Source of the DNA: a virus
Virus record (IMG/VR): IMGVR_UViG_3300009034_000074
Location: 1 to 44,691 of that record
Reading direction: 5' to 3' (one strand)
Length of the DNA stretch: 44,691 nucleotides
Shown here: positions 29,029-38,367 of the stretch, in pieces
How the letters are laid out: each line of letters starts with the position of its first letter
Numbering within the stretch: position 1 is the stretch's first letter
The notes under the pieces: model-generated
Database searches by the model: none
Told to the model about the DNA's origin: nothing
What the model saw: the letters and a program-made list of their open reading frames with translations, nothing else
Translations under genes and position numbers: made by a program

Positions 29029-30645
29029 CTATTTGAATTGTCTTCTACTAACTTCACTCCTCTTCTTCATATACTGCGCTCGGTGAGTGAGCACCTCCCA
29101 GAACTCAGCTCTCCGCTCAACAGCCTCAATCTTGGTGAGCGTAGCCAGCTCTGTGTACTTAGTCACTAGTCCAGCCTGTCGGTCAGACTCACCGAGATAA
29201 GCCTCGACTCGCTCATGCAGCCTAATAATCTCCTGCATATACATACCAGCAGCAGACAGTCGTCCTTCTGCCTCAGTGATATAAGCAGCAGCAGAGTTAA
29301 GACGTTGAGATGCCTCTGCTATGTAAGCGTTAGCGATGGCACTTCTACCAGTTCCCTCAGCGATTCGAGCCTGAGCACTGGTTACGTGCTGACCAGCTTC
29401 CCCAACGTAGGCTAGAGCAGCATTAACCCTGGCTTGAGCGGCAGCAACAAACCTCTCTGCTTTAGCAGTCCAGAGTCCAGCGATGGACACTTCGGTCTCA
29501 GCATACTCCCTTACCAGACCAGCAGGGTCAGCACCTTGAGTAACCTTGTTGATGTAGTCACTGAGTCCAGTCTGCAAGAATGGCTGAGCACCCTTGATGC
29601 CAGAAGCCCCAGTGATATACTTCACTAAGTCAGTCCACACTGCCTCTTGGTCTGCCAACTCAGCGGACATAGCAGTAATCTCAGTGTCAACTTTACCTAG
29701 GGCAGTCTGACCACTACTAATCAGAGATGCCACTGCATCTAGAGCATTCTTAGCCCCCTGACCGTGAGTGTGAACTCTATCCAGAGCAGTACTGGCCTTA
29801 GCAACCTCTGGAGCTGCTTTATCCAGAGCTCCATCAGCATCAGTGATAGCACTTTCCACTTTGGCTAGTATGCTATCCACAGAAGTGTGAACTGCTCCAG
29901 CATTGGTAAGAGCGGTTGCTGCTAGTACAGCGGCAGCTCTGGCTGAGTGTTGAAGTCTGAAAGCCTTAGTGAGCAGAGCATATGCCCCAGCGCCCTTAGC
30001 AATCACCTCGTCCAAGAAGATGGGGTAGCTGCCATCTGCCTCCTCAGTGGGAGCAGTGTGGTAAGCTTGGTAGAATATCAGGGCGTACTCACCTTCAGTT
30101 AGAGCCGCTTGCGACTCCTTGCCAGCACTAATGATATAGAGCCAGTCTCCCCAAGTAGAGAACGAAGCTCTCTCTTCGGGATAGCGCCCAGCTGGATACT
30201 CCACCATTGAGACCCTGATTAAATCTGTGAGGCTAGAGATATCCAGAGCCACTTTGCTCTTGATATAGCTAATGAGGAAATCTGTGGTAGCAGCCATACC
30301 ACCAGTAGACAGCACTGTAATCGTTCCAGCAGCATAGTCCATAGTGTAATCAGTATCCCGAGTGTAGTCAGTCCCAGCTGGCTTGCTAGTAACCTTCTCA
30401 CTCTTTGCCTGGATGATGGGAGTGCCACTAAGGGACACCGCTACATCTCTAGCACCAGAGTTGAAGGTCTCATCCGTCACAGTATACTCTACTTTAGTGC
30501 TGAGCACCTTCTCTAGTGGAATCAGACGGCTCAAGTCCCAGACTGCCCGCTTTACCGCTCGGTTGATATCTTTGTTTTTCCACTCTGTTTCATCTATGTC
30601 AGACAGGTCTCGCCTGACTGCTCTCCTAAGTTTTGCTAGATTCAC
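29029..30645 (-). CDS. Adaptor-like N-terminus fused to long coiled-coil; virion protein
   Basis: 538 residues; GTG 30645 after AGGAGGAATC. The N-terminus LRRAVRRDLSDIDETEWKNK, with regular helices, resembles phage head-tail adaptor proteins. A beta-rich part with GTDYTRDTDYTMDYAAGTIT follows (about 90-135). From about residue 225 it is Ala-rich heptad/hendecad helix with recurrent units such as AAAYITEAEGRLSAA. It is the last gene of the late operon, downstream of the tail-tip protein. It could be a connector or whisker-type fibre; the exact role is uncertain. Confidence 0.7.
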   Translation of the reverse strand: MNLAKLRRAVRRDLSDIDETEWKNKDINRAVKRAVWDLSRLIPLEKVLSTKVEYTVTDETFNSGARDVAVSLSGTPIIQAKSEKVTSKPAGTDYTRDTDYTMDYAAGTITVLSTGGMAATTDFLISYIKSKVALDISSLTDLIRVSMVEYPAGRYPEERASFSTWGDWLYIISAGKESQAALTEGEYALIFYQAYHTAPTEEADGSYPIFLDEVIAKGAGAYALLTKAFRLQHSARAAAVLAATALTNAGAVHTSVDSILAKVESAITDADGALDKAAPEVAKASTALDRVHTHGQGAKNALDAVASLISSGQTALGKVDTEITAMSAELADQEAVWTDLVKYITGASGIKGAQPFLQTGLSDYINKVTQGADPAGLVREYAETEVSIAGLWTAKAERFVAAAQARVNAALAYVGEAGQHVTSAQARIAEGTGRSAIANAYIAEASQRLNSAAAYITEAEGRLSAAGMYMQEIIRLHERVEAYLGESDRQAGLVTKYTELATLTKIEAVERRAEFWEVLTHRAQYMKKRSEVSRRQFK

Positions 30646-33500
30646 GATTCCTCCTCTAGTTTCTCTACTCTAGCAATCAGATTTTGAAGAGTTCCAATAG
30701 TCAACCCTGCGAACTTACCTTGGTCTATGAAGTCCTCCATCTCCCCCTCTTCACTCACTGACTTAATCTCATCTGGGATGACTAGCACTTTGGGGTTCTT
30801 CTTATTGGGCTTCATCTTCTTGATAAGAGCTATATCATCATGTTCCTGAAACGCACTGTGTGTCTTGTATCTGAGCTGGTTGAAGTATCCAGCAAACCAG
30901 TATCGACTAGCTATTCCAACGTAGCCCTGATTATTGATTCTTGGATAGTTGAAGTATGAGTACATAGTGTTAATATAGGAGTAGCTCCATCTATTGTTGT
31001 ATAAGCCCAAACTTCCTGACAAGTCATTAAGAGGAGTCCAAGACCCTTCTACACGAGCATCACTTGGGAGTACAAAAGCTTGCTGTATTAACTTCCAATC
31101 TCTACCAGAGTTGATAAGAACAGTCCCGCCACCCGACTGAATAGATGCTTGTCCAGCTGCAATTATGTTAACTGATGCGCCAGCTCCAGAGGCTAAGTCT
31201 AATCCTTCACCCGCCTCGATTCTGAGTCTATTTGTAGCGAGGAATATGGCCCCTCTAAGAGTCCCAGCACGCCAGAACTGAAGATAGGAGTTACTGAAAG
31301 AGGTGGAGCCATCAATCTTAATCCCATCTTTCCCGATTATGAGATGGGGAGACCCAGACTTATACCCAGCCATATAGCCATAGCCACCCTCCTCCCAAAG
31401 CCGCCAACCAGTGAAGTTACCAAGACTTCCAGTACCAAGACGAATCTCACCAGCCCTAATTAGCCCTAAGTCAGCGTTACCTATGACTGAGAGATTACCA
31501 ATCTCTATGTGCTCAGCCAAGACCTGACCAACTTCAATGTGGTCACTGACGATTGAGCGAGCCTGGATATGGTCAGCCATGATAGCATCAGCAGCAATGG
31601 CCACTGCATTAACTGTCAAGCCCTTAGAGGTCATGGGCAGAATGACTGGTGCATTACCCTTATCAGATGTCCCAGTGGTCACTATGCACAGGAGTGCTTT
31701 CTCATCCCCGATTGCAGTAGTATAACTACTAGTAGTCTTGAGATTCGGGTCTCCCAGTACATAGTAGATATATCTAGTCTTATTAGACGGGATTCCAGTT
31801 AGTGAACCAGAGTTAATACCATAAGTACTGCCATCAGCAAAGGCTAGATTACCAGATGACCACTGAACAGCGTTCCAGCCAGCTCCAGAGAATGTCACTG
31901 AGCAGTTCCAGGGTTGGGCAGTCTTCTTCAGGAGTGCAGCAGTAATAGCCCCATTGGCAATAGCATCTCTATTCAAAGTTGGGACAGTCCCTCTGAAAGT
32001 GAGAATCATTATCATCTGGAGAGCATCAGAGCCAGCCTGGAGCAAGGCCACTATTGCTCTATCATTCCCACAAGCAGCGGTGCTGAAGTCACTAGTCATG
32101 AATAGAGTATTGTAGCCAATCTTGAAGTAGAGATACTTCCGCTCACCATAAGATGATAGAGTCTTACTCCCAGCGGATATACTCTGACTTCCACCATCAG
32201 CAAACTCAATAGTGCCAGCAGTCCAGCTCACCTTCTTCCAAGACTCAGCAGTGAACTCAATGTTCACAGCGATTGGCTGAAGCCAGCGACCAATCCCACC
32301 AAGTGGAATACCTCCGCCATAGGGAGATGGCTGGAATGGAGTCCAAGGAACGAGACCAGTAATATCACTTATAATATCTCTTGGCCCAGGGAAGAGTCCC
32401 ACTGCTGTAACTCCACCAAGACGAATCTCCAGTCGATACTCACCAGAGCCATATACCCTGGTTAGTTGCCCAACTCGACCAGTAACTGTGCATCCAGCCC
32501 GAGTATCTGTAACCCTAACTTTATCATAGATTTCTTGTCCACAGTTCATAGGCACTATGATATTGCCCTGAGATGCTTCAGCCTCAGCCCGCTCCAACAC
32601 ACACTCAGCTAGAGTAACGGCCTCTGCATTACTCTCAACCCAGTCCATAATGATTATCTGGCGGAGTACTCCAAACTCGTCAATCGAGGCAGAGTCCTGA
32701 GCTGTGCCCTGGTAGAAGTCGGGGGAATCAGCATCCTTAGCAGACACTGGCTCTCTGTTCTGAACTATAATATAGTTATAAGCAGGAGCAGCAGCCTCTC
32801 GCACATCTGAGTAGAAAGCATGGTCAGTATCATATGTATAATCTACCCCACCAGTCAACTGAATGAGATGGAAGCCATCAGCTCTAACTCTAATAGCGCA
32901 CTTGGTCATACCAAGTAATTGTCTGATGACTGTCCGAGCTGGGGTATTAAGGTCAACGAAGTATCTAGGCTTATAGTTATTAGCCTGACTGTCTGGATTA
33001 TCTGGATGCCAAGCAATGCCCAAGTCGCTAAGTAGCTCAGCAATACAAGCCTTAACTGTAGTATCTGCCTCCCACCCAGGTCTAGTTCCCCAAGTCTCCC
33101 CTCTGACTATAGCTCGGGCTATTCGTTCCCACTCATCTACACAAGTAAGCTCAACTAGCAGTTCGCCCTGCTCGGATAGTGTTCGCTGACTCCAAACGTA
33201 CATAGGAGCAGAAGTGGACACTTCTCCACCCCCACCAAAGAAGAAACCCCAGCCAACTGATACTCGATAGCCCTTGAAGTTGATATTAGTTAGAGCTTTG
33301 TCATGGTTCTTGAGTCTAATAATAGCCCCACCAGAGTAAGCCCCCTCAGTGTGAGTGATGCCGAATATCCTACCAGAGTCATTCTCAGTGGTCTGATAAC
33401 TGTATCCTGGCTTACCAGACTTAGTCAAACCTACTATGACTAGTGGCTCACCAGTAGCTGCCCTCTGAGCACTCTTTAGTCCAGCAGATAGCGAGCGCAT
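30642..33500 (-). CDS. Tail-tip / central spike-like structural protein
   Basis: 952 residues; ATG 33500 after AGGAGTAAAG. The N-terminal 400 residues resemble phage tail-tip hub proteins: beta-rich ring domains, DEWERIARAIV, VDLNTPARTVIRQLLGMTK, DKVRVTD. The middle carries two similar carbohydrate-type beta modules (AESWKKVSWTAGTIEFADGG and AGWNAVQWSSGNLAFADGS), so an internal duplication is visible. Next comes a fibre-like segment (VSDHIEVGQVLAEHIEIGNL). The end (SGSLGLYNNRWSYSYINTMY, then HDDIALIKKMKP and a short coiled coil) resembles C-terminal folding domains of receptor-binding fibres. It probably contacts the host. Confidence 0.78.
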   Translation of the reverse strand: MRSLSAGLKSAQRAATGEPLVIVGLTKSGKPGYSYQTTENDSGRIFGITHTEGAYSGGAIIRLKNHDKALTNINFKGYRVSVGWGFFFGGGGEVSTSAPMYVWSQRTLSEQGELLVELTCVDEWERIARAIVRGETWGTRPGWEADTTVKACIAELLSDLGIAWHPDNPDSQANNYKPRYFVDLNTPARTVIRQLLGMTKCAIRVRADGFHLIQLTGGVDYTYDTDHAFYSDVREAAAPAYNYIIVQNREPVSAKDADSPDFYQGTAQDSASIDEFGVLRQIIIMDWVESNAEAVTLAECVLERAEAEASQGNIIVPMNCGQEIYDKVRVTDTRAGCTVTGRVGQLTRVYGSGEYRLEIRLGGVTAVGLFPGPRDIISDITGLVPWTPFQPSPYGGGIPLGGIGRWLQPIAVNIEFTAESWKKVSWTAGTIEFADGGSQSISAGSKTLSSYGERKYLYFKIGYNTLFMTSDFSTAACGNDRAIVALLQAGSDALQMIMILTFRGTVPTLNRDAIANGAITAALLKKTAQPWNCSVTFSGAGWNAVQWSSGNLAFADGSTYGINSGSLTGIPSNKTRYIYYVLGDPNLKTTSSYTTAIGDEKALLCIVTTGTSDKGNAPVILPMTSKGLTVNAVAIAADAIMADHIQARSIVSDHIEVGQVLAEHIEIGNLSVIGNADLGLIRAGEIRLGTGSLGNFTGWRLWEEGGYGYMAGYKSGSPHLIIGKDGIKIDGSTSFSNSYLQFWRAGTLRGAIFLATNRLRIEAGEGLDLASGAGASVNIIAAGQASIQSGGGTVLINSGRDWKLIQQAFVLPSDARVEGSWTPLNDLSGSLGLYNNRWSYSYINTMYSYFNYPRINNQGYVGIASRYWFAGYFNQLRYKTHSAFQEHDDIALIKKMKPNKKNPKVLVIPDEIKSVSEEGEMEDFIDQGKFAGLTIGTLQNLIARVEKLEEES

Positions 33501-33502
33501 CT

Positions 33503-33787
33503 TTACTCCTCAACCACGAAGTCAGCGTCCTCAATAGTAACCCGAGCTCCATCAGTGGCTACATAACGCACAAGATAGAGCCCCAACTCAGCAGTACCCC
33601 CAGGAGTGTAGTCTTTATGGAACAGCCCAACTCCATCATTGCTCATAGCTTGGTCATCTACCACCTTAGTGCCAACTGGGTCGGTAATAGTAATCTGCAT
33701 GGAAGTAGCTGGGTCGGTGAGAGTTCCAGTCTCAGCGTTTCGTACTTCAATGCTGCATACTATCGTTTCTGTCCTCTGGAACGCCAT
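33503..33787 (-). CDS. 94-residue beta-rich virion protein, Ig-like
   Basis: ATG 33787 after GGAGGTGGACT, overlapping the metallophosphoesterase by 41 bp. CSIEVRNAETGTLTDPATSM, then TITDPVGTKVVDD and GLYLVRYVATDGARVTI form alternating strands typical of a small Ig-like fold decorating virions. The stop lies 3 bases before the tail-tip ATG, suggesting a tail-associated part. Confidence 0.65.
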   Translation of the reverse strand: MAFQRTETIVCSIEVRNAETGTLTDPATSMQITITDPVGTKVVDDQAMSNDGVGLFHKDYTPGGTAELGLYLVRYVATDGARVTIEDADFVVEE

Positions 33788-34655
33788 AGTCCACCTCCGT
33801 TAGATAGCCACTACTCACGGCCTCAACGTATCTTACGTCGGGCTTAATCCGAATTATAGGAGCTCCAACTGGCTGAGGCCAGAATCCCCTTCGCTCTGCC
33901 CAAGCTGGAACTTTAGTACCAACTTTGTGAGCATCTAGCCAATGCTGAGTCATCATAGCCCAACGATGCATCTCAATAGGTCTATCCCCATAGGCACTAG
34001 CCCATCGAGCAGTCATAAGCTTAAGCGGTATAATCATCCCCTTATGGCCATGAGCGACAAGATATATGTCTGCATCATAGCTCTTACTCAACCGCTCTAG
34101 GTTCAGTGCTGTCTCACCCATCAGTCGCCCACCAAACCAGCCATGATGGAGCCAGAAGTGAACTATTGTTGTTCTATTCTTCATAGTTCCCTGATGTGGG
34201 GTCTGCTTACCTCTATGGAAGTGGACATTTAAGAAGCACTCAAACCCAAACCGCTTAGTCTCCAACTCCCGCACTAAGTCTGAATAAGTATCCCTGTTTG
34301 TCTTAATCCGCATAGATTCACTGTGGTTGTCAGTGAGCAGCCCCCAGCACTTATCCTTAATAGGCTTTAGCTTATCCAGGGCATACTCGTATTGAGACTT
34401 AGCTACATCTATAGTGTCCACCCAGGGAGCTAGCATCTGCGCATCGTAGCGCTTATCTCCTGGAACTATTAAGTCCAAGAACTCGCCCATCCCTATCCAG
34501 CGGGCACACTTATGGCGCTTGATGTAAGCAATACGCTTATCCAACTTTTCTTCATCGCAGATGACTAGCCCGTAGTGAATGTCCCCAAGTGGAAAGACCT
34601 CAAATACCACACTCCGATTTGGGTAATACTCGTCTAACTTAACGAACTCGCTCAT
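33747..34655 (-). CDS. Calcineurin-like metallophosphoesterase
   Basis: 302 residues. The family's metal ligands appear in order: GDIHYG (Asp25, His27), GMGEFLD (about 55-61, Glu where Asp is usual), TDNHSE (Asn110, His111), LHHGW (170-173) and AHGHKG (His202, His204). Such enzymes hydrolyse phosphodiesters or phosphomonoesters in nucleic acids or nucleotides. Here the gene sits between the endolysin and tail genes and overlaps both, so the product may travel in the virion or act late. The motif II change leaves activity to be proved. ATG 34655 after GGAGGACAA. Confidence 0.8.
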   Translation of the reverse strand: MSEFVKLDEYYPNRSVVFEVFPLGDIHYGLVICDEEKLDKRIAYIKRHKCARWIGMGEFLDLIVPGDKRYDAQMLAPWVDTIDVAKSQYEYALDKLKPIKDKCWGLLTDNHSESMRIKTNRDTYSDLVRELETKRFGFECFLNVHFHRGKQTPHQGTMKNRTTIVHFWLHHGWFGGRLMGETALNLERLSKSYDADIYLVAHGHKGMIIPLKLMTARWASAYGDRPIEMHRWAMMTQHWLDAHKVGTKVPAWAERRGFWPQPVGAPIIRIKPDVRYVEAVSSGYLTEVDYGVPEDRNDSMQH

Positions 34656-36124
34656 TTGTCCTCCACTTCAGACAACGCCTCATCTCCAACGGCTATCATC
34701 TCTCTTATAGCGTCCTTGAGGAGTTGCTTTCCTAAGTCCTCTTTTACCACTAGTCTACTAATATCAAAGTCACCAGGGCATAGATTGGACTCGTGTCCAG
34801 ACATCTGCTTGTGGCCTCTGAGTGGTAGTCGTCCACCAATAGCGTTGGTTATGGCTACAGTCAATCTACGACCAGATTTATACTGCTCCTCAGTTGGCAA
34901 TCGTCCCTCTATGAAACTGCCCTCAAAGCAGAAACCTAGGGTGTGCTCATTGTGACGTTTACAGTGAGCACTACGCACTTCTAAAGAGTTAGCCCAGTAG
35001 ATAGTCCCATCCCTTCTAATGTAGAAATGGTAGCCTGGGCCAGCCCAGTTGAGGGTTCTAACATGATATCTGGCTAGTCCTTCAGGAGTTACTTTAGCAT
35101 CAACTCCAATATGATGTACCACAATAGTATCTATACTAGATATACCTCTCCTACTGAACATTAGAGTTGGGTGTCGCTGAATATCAGAGCGGAGGTCTCG
35201 CAGCTCAATGTCCAGTTTGATATCTGTGTGGAGTGGTAAGTCAGTTCTCATCGCTTCCCTCCTTGGGTATGGAGATTCCACTTTGGGAGCTTCTCGTAAC
35301 CTTTGGAAGAACTCTGGTAAGTTGGGCTGAAATCTAGATATATCATTTACAGCGTTCCAGTGATCAGAGCGCAAGATGAATGGACAAGCCCCAATTACGT
35401 AGTGAGCATCCTCCTCTATCCGTCTGAAGTAGTAGATTAACTCCTGAGCCAACTTTGGATTCCCTGGGTAGAAGCTACCACACTCACTAATAAACATCGG
35501 AATCCAGTAGTTCTTACTCTCCAAGAAGTCATGAATCTTGCGGTGGCGGAGGCCTCTATGGTAAGACTCCTCTGGGTCATAGAGTCCAGGGGGATAGTAC
35601 CCCTGGTCTTTCTCCCAGTAGCAGTGTACGTCTAAGATATCACAAGCATCCATAACTGGCTTCCAGATGTCGAACCAGAGTGGAAGGTCGACTCGCTCAT
35701 GAGCTAGAGCTGGGGTGTGAATCATAGCAGTAGGACACTCATCACTGAGCCTATGGGCTACCGCTACATTCCAGTCACGAGCATATTTGAGTCTATCTAT
35801 AATAGGCTGTCCCCACCCTGGCCAGTTGGGGTAGATATCCTGTTCATTCTCCAGCATGATGTGCTCAGTGTATTGCTGATGCTCTCTGAACAATCTAGCC
35901 AGCTGCATAGCATAGTCCTGAGCAAACACATCCATCCAGTTTGGCACACAGTGTCTATGCACGATTATAGCCCCAGGAATCGCTTTAGCAATCTTCTCCA
36001 CAGCCCCATAAGCTCCATCTATTACCACAAAGTTGTGGCCACCCATGCTTAGAGCTTGTCTTCTTAGCCGCTCACTTATTAGTACATTTGCCCAATGGAT
36101 GCCAAATCTGTTATGCACTACCAT
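34652..36124 (-). CDS. Two-domain endolysin: GH-A glycoside hydrolase-like plus PGRP/amidase_2
   Basis: 490 residues. The N-terminal 280 residues look like a clan GH-A TIM barrel: LENEQDIYPNW with the Asn-Glu acid/base pair (Asn93-Glu94) and MFISECGSF with the nucleophile Glu214. The C-terminal 160 residues are a zinc amidase of the PGRP/amidase_2 type: TIVVHHIG (337-338), GYHFYIRRDGTIYW, GHKQMSGHES and CPGDFD with Cys449. The two would cut sugar and peptide bonds of the wall. ATG 36124 has GGGAG immediately before it, and a GTG at 36118 has better spacing. It is flanked by tail genes, so a virion-bound role at entry is possible. Confidence 0.85.
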   Translation of the reverse strand: MVVHNRFGIHWANVLISERLRRQALSMGGHNFVVIDGAYGAVEKIAKAIPGAIIVHRHCVPNWMDVFAQDYAMQLARLFREHQQYTEHIMLENEQDIYPNWPGWGQPIIDRLKYARDWNVAVAHRLSDECPTAMIHTPALAHERVDLPLWFDIWKPVMDACDILDVHCYWEKDQGYYPPGLYDPEESYHRGLRHRKIHDFLESKNYWIPMFISECGSFYPGNPKLAQELIYYFRRIEEDAHYVIGACPFILRSDHWNAVNDISRFQPNLPEFFQRLREAPKVESPYPRREAMRTDLPLHTDIKLDIELRDLRSDIQRHPTLMFSRRGISSIDTIVVHHIGVDAKVTPEGLARYHVRTLNWAGPGYHFYIRRDGTIYWANSLEVRSAHCKRHNEHTLGFCFEGSFIEGRLPTEEQYKSGRRLTVAITNAIGGRLPLRGHKQMSGHESNLCPGDFDISRLVVKEDLGKQLLKDAIREMIAVGDEALSEVEDK

Positions 36125-36128
36125 CTCC

Positions 36129-36968
36129 CTATGGCTTAGGAACTGACTCCACAGATAGGTTCTGCTGAGCTAAAGTAATAGCATCACCCACATTGTTCCG
36201 TGCCGCTTGGACAGTGATAGTACGAACCCCAGCAGCTGCACTAGGAAAGTGAGCCACGATAGTCGTTCCAATATAGCGGTTCAAAGCGCACCCAATCACC
36301 TCAGTCTCCCCAGCCTGACTAGCTCCATCTAAGTCAATTCTGAACTTAGTTGAAAAGGCTCTGTCAGCTGTAGTATTCCTCCAGTTGATAAAGCAAATTA
36401 CCTTCAAGTCAGATACTCGTGGCAAGTCGATGGTATCTGAACAGTTTGTGTTTTGCCATACGCCTGCCCCCGCAGTAATGCTAAAATCAGCTGGCTGCTC
36501 CACATACTCTAGCATAGACATTTCAGGAGCGAATACTCTCCTATCAGTAATATCAGCGTCGAGTATGGTAGTCTCAGCTGGCTCTACCCAGACTTCAGCC
36601 AGTATAACTTTACCTGATGGAATATCTGGTGGAGCTGGTTGGTAAGTTTGAGGCCCAGTCTTATCAGTTGGAAGTCTTGTCGCTGCTACTCCAGTCACTG
36701 AGCTCAAAGTCCCAGCACTATCACCAACTATCAAGTCCTTGCGGTAGAGAGTGCCATGAGCAGCTGACAAGGACACTTGTGTAGCTGAAGCCTTAACAAC
36801 CACAGTCCCATCAGCACAGTATGTACCAGCAGCCACTTGAACTGTCATGTCTGGAGTTGACCACTCAGTCACTGCTAGGCCAGATAGTACAAACTCCTTA
36901 CCCTCTAGAGCAGCTAGTACTGCGTTTATGTCATTATCGAATAAGTAATTACCGTCTGCCACTTTCAT
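36129..36968 (-). CDS. Beta-rich fibre/baseplate-type structural protein
   Basis: 279 residues; ATG 36968 after GGGAGGAGGGCTGTC, overlapping the repeat protein gene. The sequence is dominated by short strands: VQVAAGTYCADGTVVVKASA, KVILAEVWVEPAETTI, then a compact C-terminal beta domain ending NNVGDAITLAQQNLSVESVP. The N-terminal DNDINAVLAALEGKEFVLSG resembles a trimeric fibre attachment segment. Role inferred from place and composition. Confidence 0.65.
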   Translation of the reverse strand: MKVADGNYLFDNDINAVLAALEGKEFVLSGLAVTEWSTPDMTVQVAAGTYCADGTVVVKASATQVSLSAAHGTLYRKDLIVGDSAGTLSSVTGVAATRLPTDKTGPQTYQPAPPDIPSGKVILAEVWVEPAETTILDADITDRRVFAPEMSMLEYVEQPADFSITAGAGVWQNTNCSDTIDLPRVSDLKVICFINWRNTTADRAFSTKFRIDLDGASQAGETEVIGCALNRYIGTTIVAHFPSAAAGVRTITVQAARNNVGDAITLAQQNLSVESVPKP

Positions 36969-38359
36969 GACAGCCCTCCTCCCGTTATAGTGCTAGTAAT
37001 ATCCAGTGATGTATCAGAGGTAGCAGAGATACTAAGGCCAGTATCAAAAGTGGGGGTTAAGTTTAGAAGCCTAATCTTAGCCCCTCTGAAAGTGTCAAGC
37101 AGTGATAGAGCCTCACTAAAGTACCTCCTTGACCGTTTAGATATGGTTTCAGTTAGTGATATACTCTCTACCAGCGTTAAGAACATCTTCTTAACTGCTG
37201 ATACTGAGTCAGACAATGACAAGCCCTCAGTGAAGAGCCTTCTCACCCTCTTGGTCTGAGTATCCCATAGAGTTATGGTCTCTCTTAGAAGCTTCTTAGG
37301 ACTCCGAGTCAAAGTATCAGTGAGAGTAATACTCTCAGTCAGTGCCTTATACTTCTTCCTATAAGCCTCTACAGTGTCAGTGAGAGACAGCGGTTGGGTG
37401 AGTAGCTTCCTTGCCCGCTTAGTGATAGCATCAGACAGACTAAGAACCTCGGATAGTTCCCTTCTAGCCATCTTGCTTACAGAGTCTGAGATACTCAACG
37501 CTTCACTTAGCAACTTCTCATAATACCTTCTTGCTGCTACAGAGTCCGTAAGTGATAAAGCCTCAAATAGCACCCGCCCAGACACTCTCTTCTTGACTGT
37601 TTCTACTAGGGAAAGAGACTCGACTAGTTCATAAGTCCCACCTCCGTACTTAGCCATAAAGCCATACTGTGAGTAACCGTATTTGAGTTGAGTACCACCT
37701 GGGCCAGAGATAATAGGGCCAGCTAAGACAGGAGCACCAAAGGCTTCGGCGGTAGGGATACCAGAGGGAGTGATAGGGACTGAGTACAGCACTGTAAGAA
37801 CTGGTCTGTAGGCTGGGGTAGCGTGGTTGGCTGTTGCAAGTATAATAGTCTCTGTGTCTTCTCCAGTTGGAGGAACAGCGTTCTTATCTCTTGAACTTCG
37901 TAAGCTATAGTAAGTGAGTCCAGTTTTATTTATCCTAGATATATCCAGATTTGGGCTAGTATACTGCGTGCCTATAGATATACCAGCCGTGTTTCTCCAG
38001 ATTGCATCCAGAACACCAGCCAAGCAGTTGTCATAAGCCGCTTCCATATTACCCGCCCCTATGGGGTCTTGAGCTGACCAGTCTTGTTTAACAATCTCAA
38101 CATCAAAGTCCACAGGAGAATAATCCTCAACACAAACTAACTTCATATTGACTTGGAGAATCGTAGCACTATCAGGGATGTCACTTGTATCAAACTTGAA
38201 GAAGATACGGGTAGTTTGATAGTCGGCAGGTTTGTTCTGCCCAACTGTAACTACAGCACAATCCTCACTATAGCTAGTAGCAGTAGAGCGGGCCGTAGCA
38301 TACACTGGACTAATTCCGTATACTTCGTGACAGCCTGTGTGTCCCGAAAAGTCAGGCAC
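36965..38359 (-). CDS. Virion protein with DNRLRE-like domain and ten SLSLTDS repeats
   Basis: 464 residues; GTG 38359 after AGGAGAATAA. Residues 1-195 resemble a DNRLRE-type beta domain (TRIFFKFDTSDIPDSATILQ, and YRPVLTVLYS at its end), known from surface and adhesion proteins. A Pro/Gly linker follows. Residues about 246-423 hold ten units of 17-20 residues with core LSLTDS/T (ESLSLVETV, EALSLTDSV, SEALSISDSV and so on), separated by basic turns such as KRARRLL. It is probably a fibre whose repeats build a regular shaft. The extreme C-terminus is Thr/Ser-rich. Confidence 0.75.
   Translation of the reverse strand: MPDFSGHTGCHEVYGISPVYATARSTATSYSEDCAVVTVGQNKPADYQTTRIFFKFDTSDIPDSATILQVNMKLVCVEDYSPVDFDVEIVKQDWSAQDPIGAGNMEAAYDNCLAGVLDAIWRNTAGISIGTQYTSPNLDISRINKTGLTYYSLRSSRDKNAVPPTGEDTETIILATANHATPAYRPVLTVLYSVPITPSGIPTAEAFGAPVLAGPIISGPGGTQLKYGYSQYGFMAKYGGGTYELVESLSLVETVKKRVSGRVLFEALSLTDSVAARRYYEKLLSEALSISDSVSKMARRELSEVLSLSDAITKRARKLLTQPLSLTDTVEAYRKKYKALTESITLTDTLTRSPKKLLRETITLWDTQTKRVRRLFTEGLSLSDSVSAVKKMFLTLVESISLTETISKRSRRYFSEALSLLDTFRGAKIRLLNLTPTFDTGLSISATSDTSLDITSTITGGGLS
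37091..37624 (-). repeat. Tandem repeat region encoding ten SLSLTDS units
   Basis: Ten degenerate direct repeats of roughly 51-60 bp inside the 36965-38359 gene. The protein cores align closely while the DNA has drifted, so selection acts on the protein pattern. Confidence 0.75.
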
Positions 38360-38367
38360 TTATTCTC

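Noticed and set aside
30642-33500. C-terminal peptidase S74 self-cleaving chaperone on the tail-tip protein
   Set aside because: The end has a folding-domain look but I do not see the S74 Ser-Asp-x-x-x-Lys site, so only a general fibre-end call is made.
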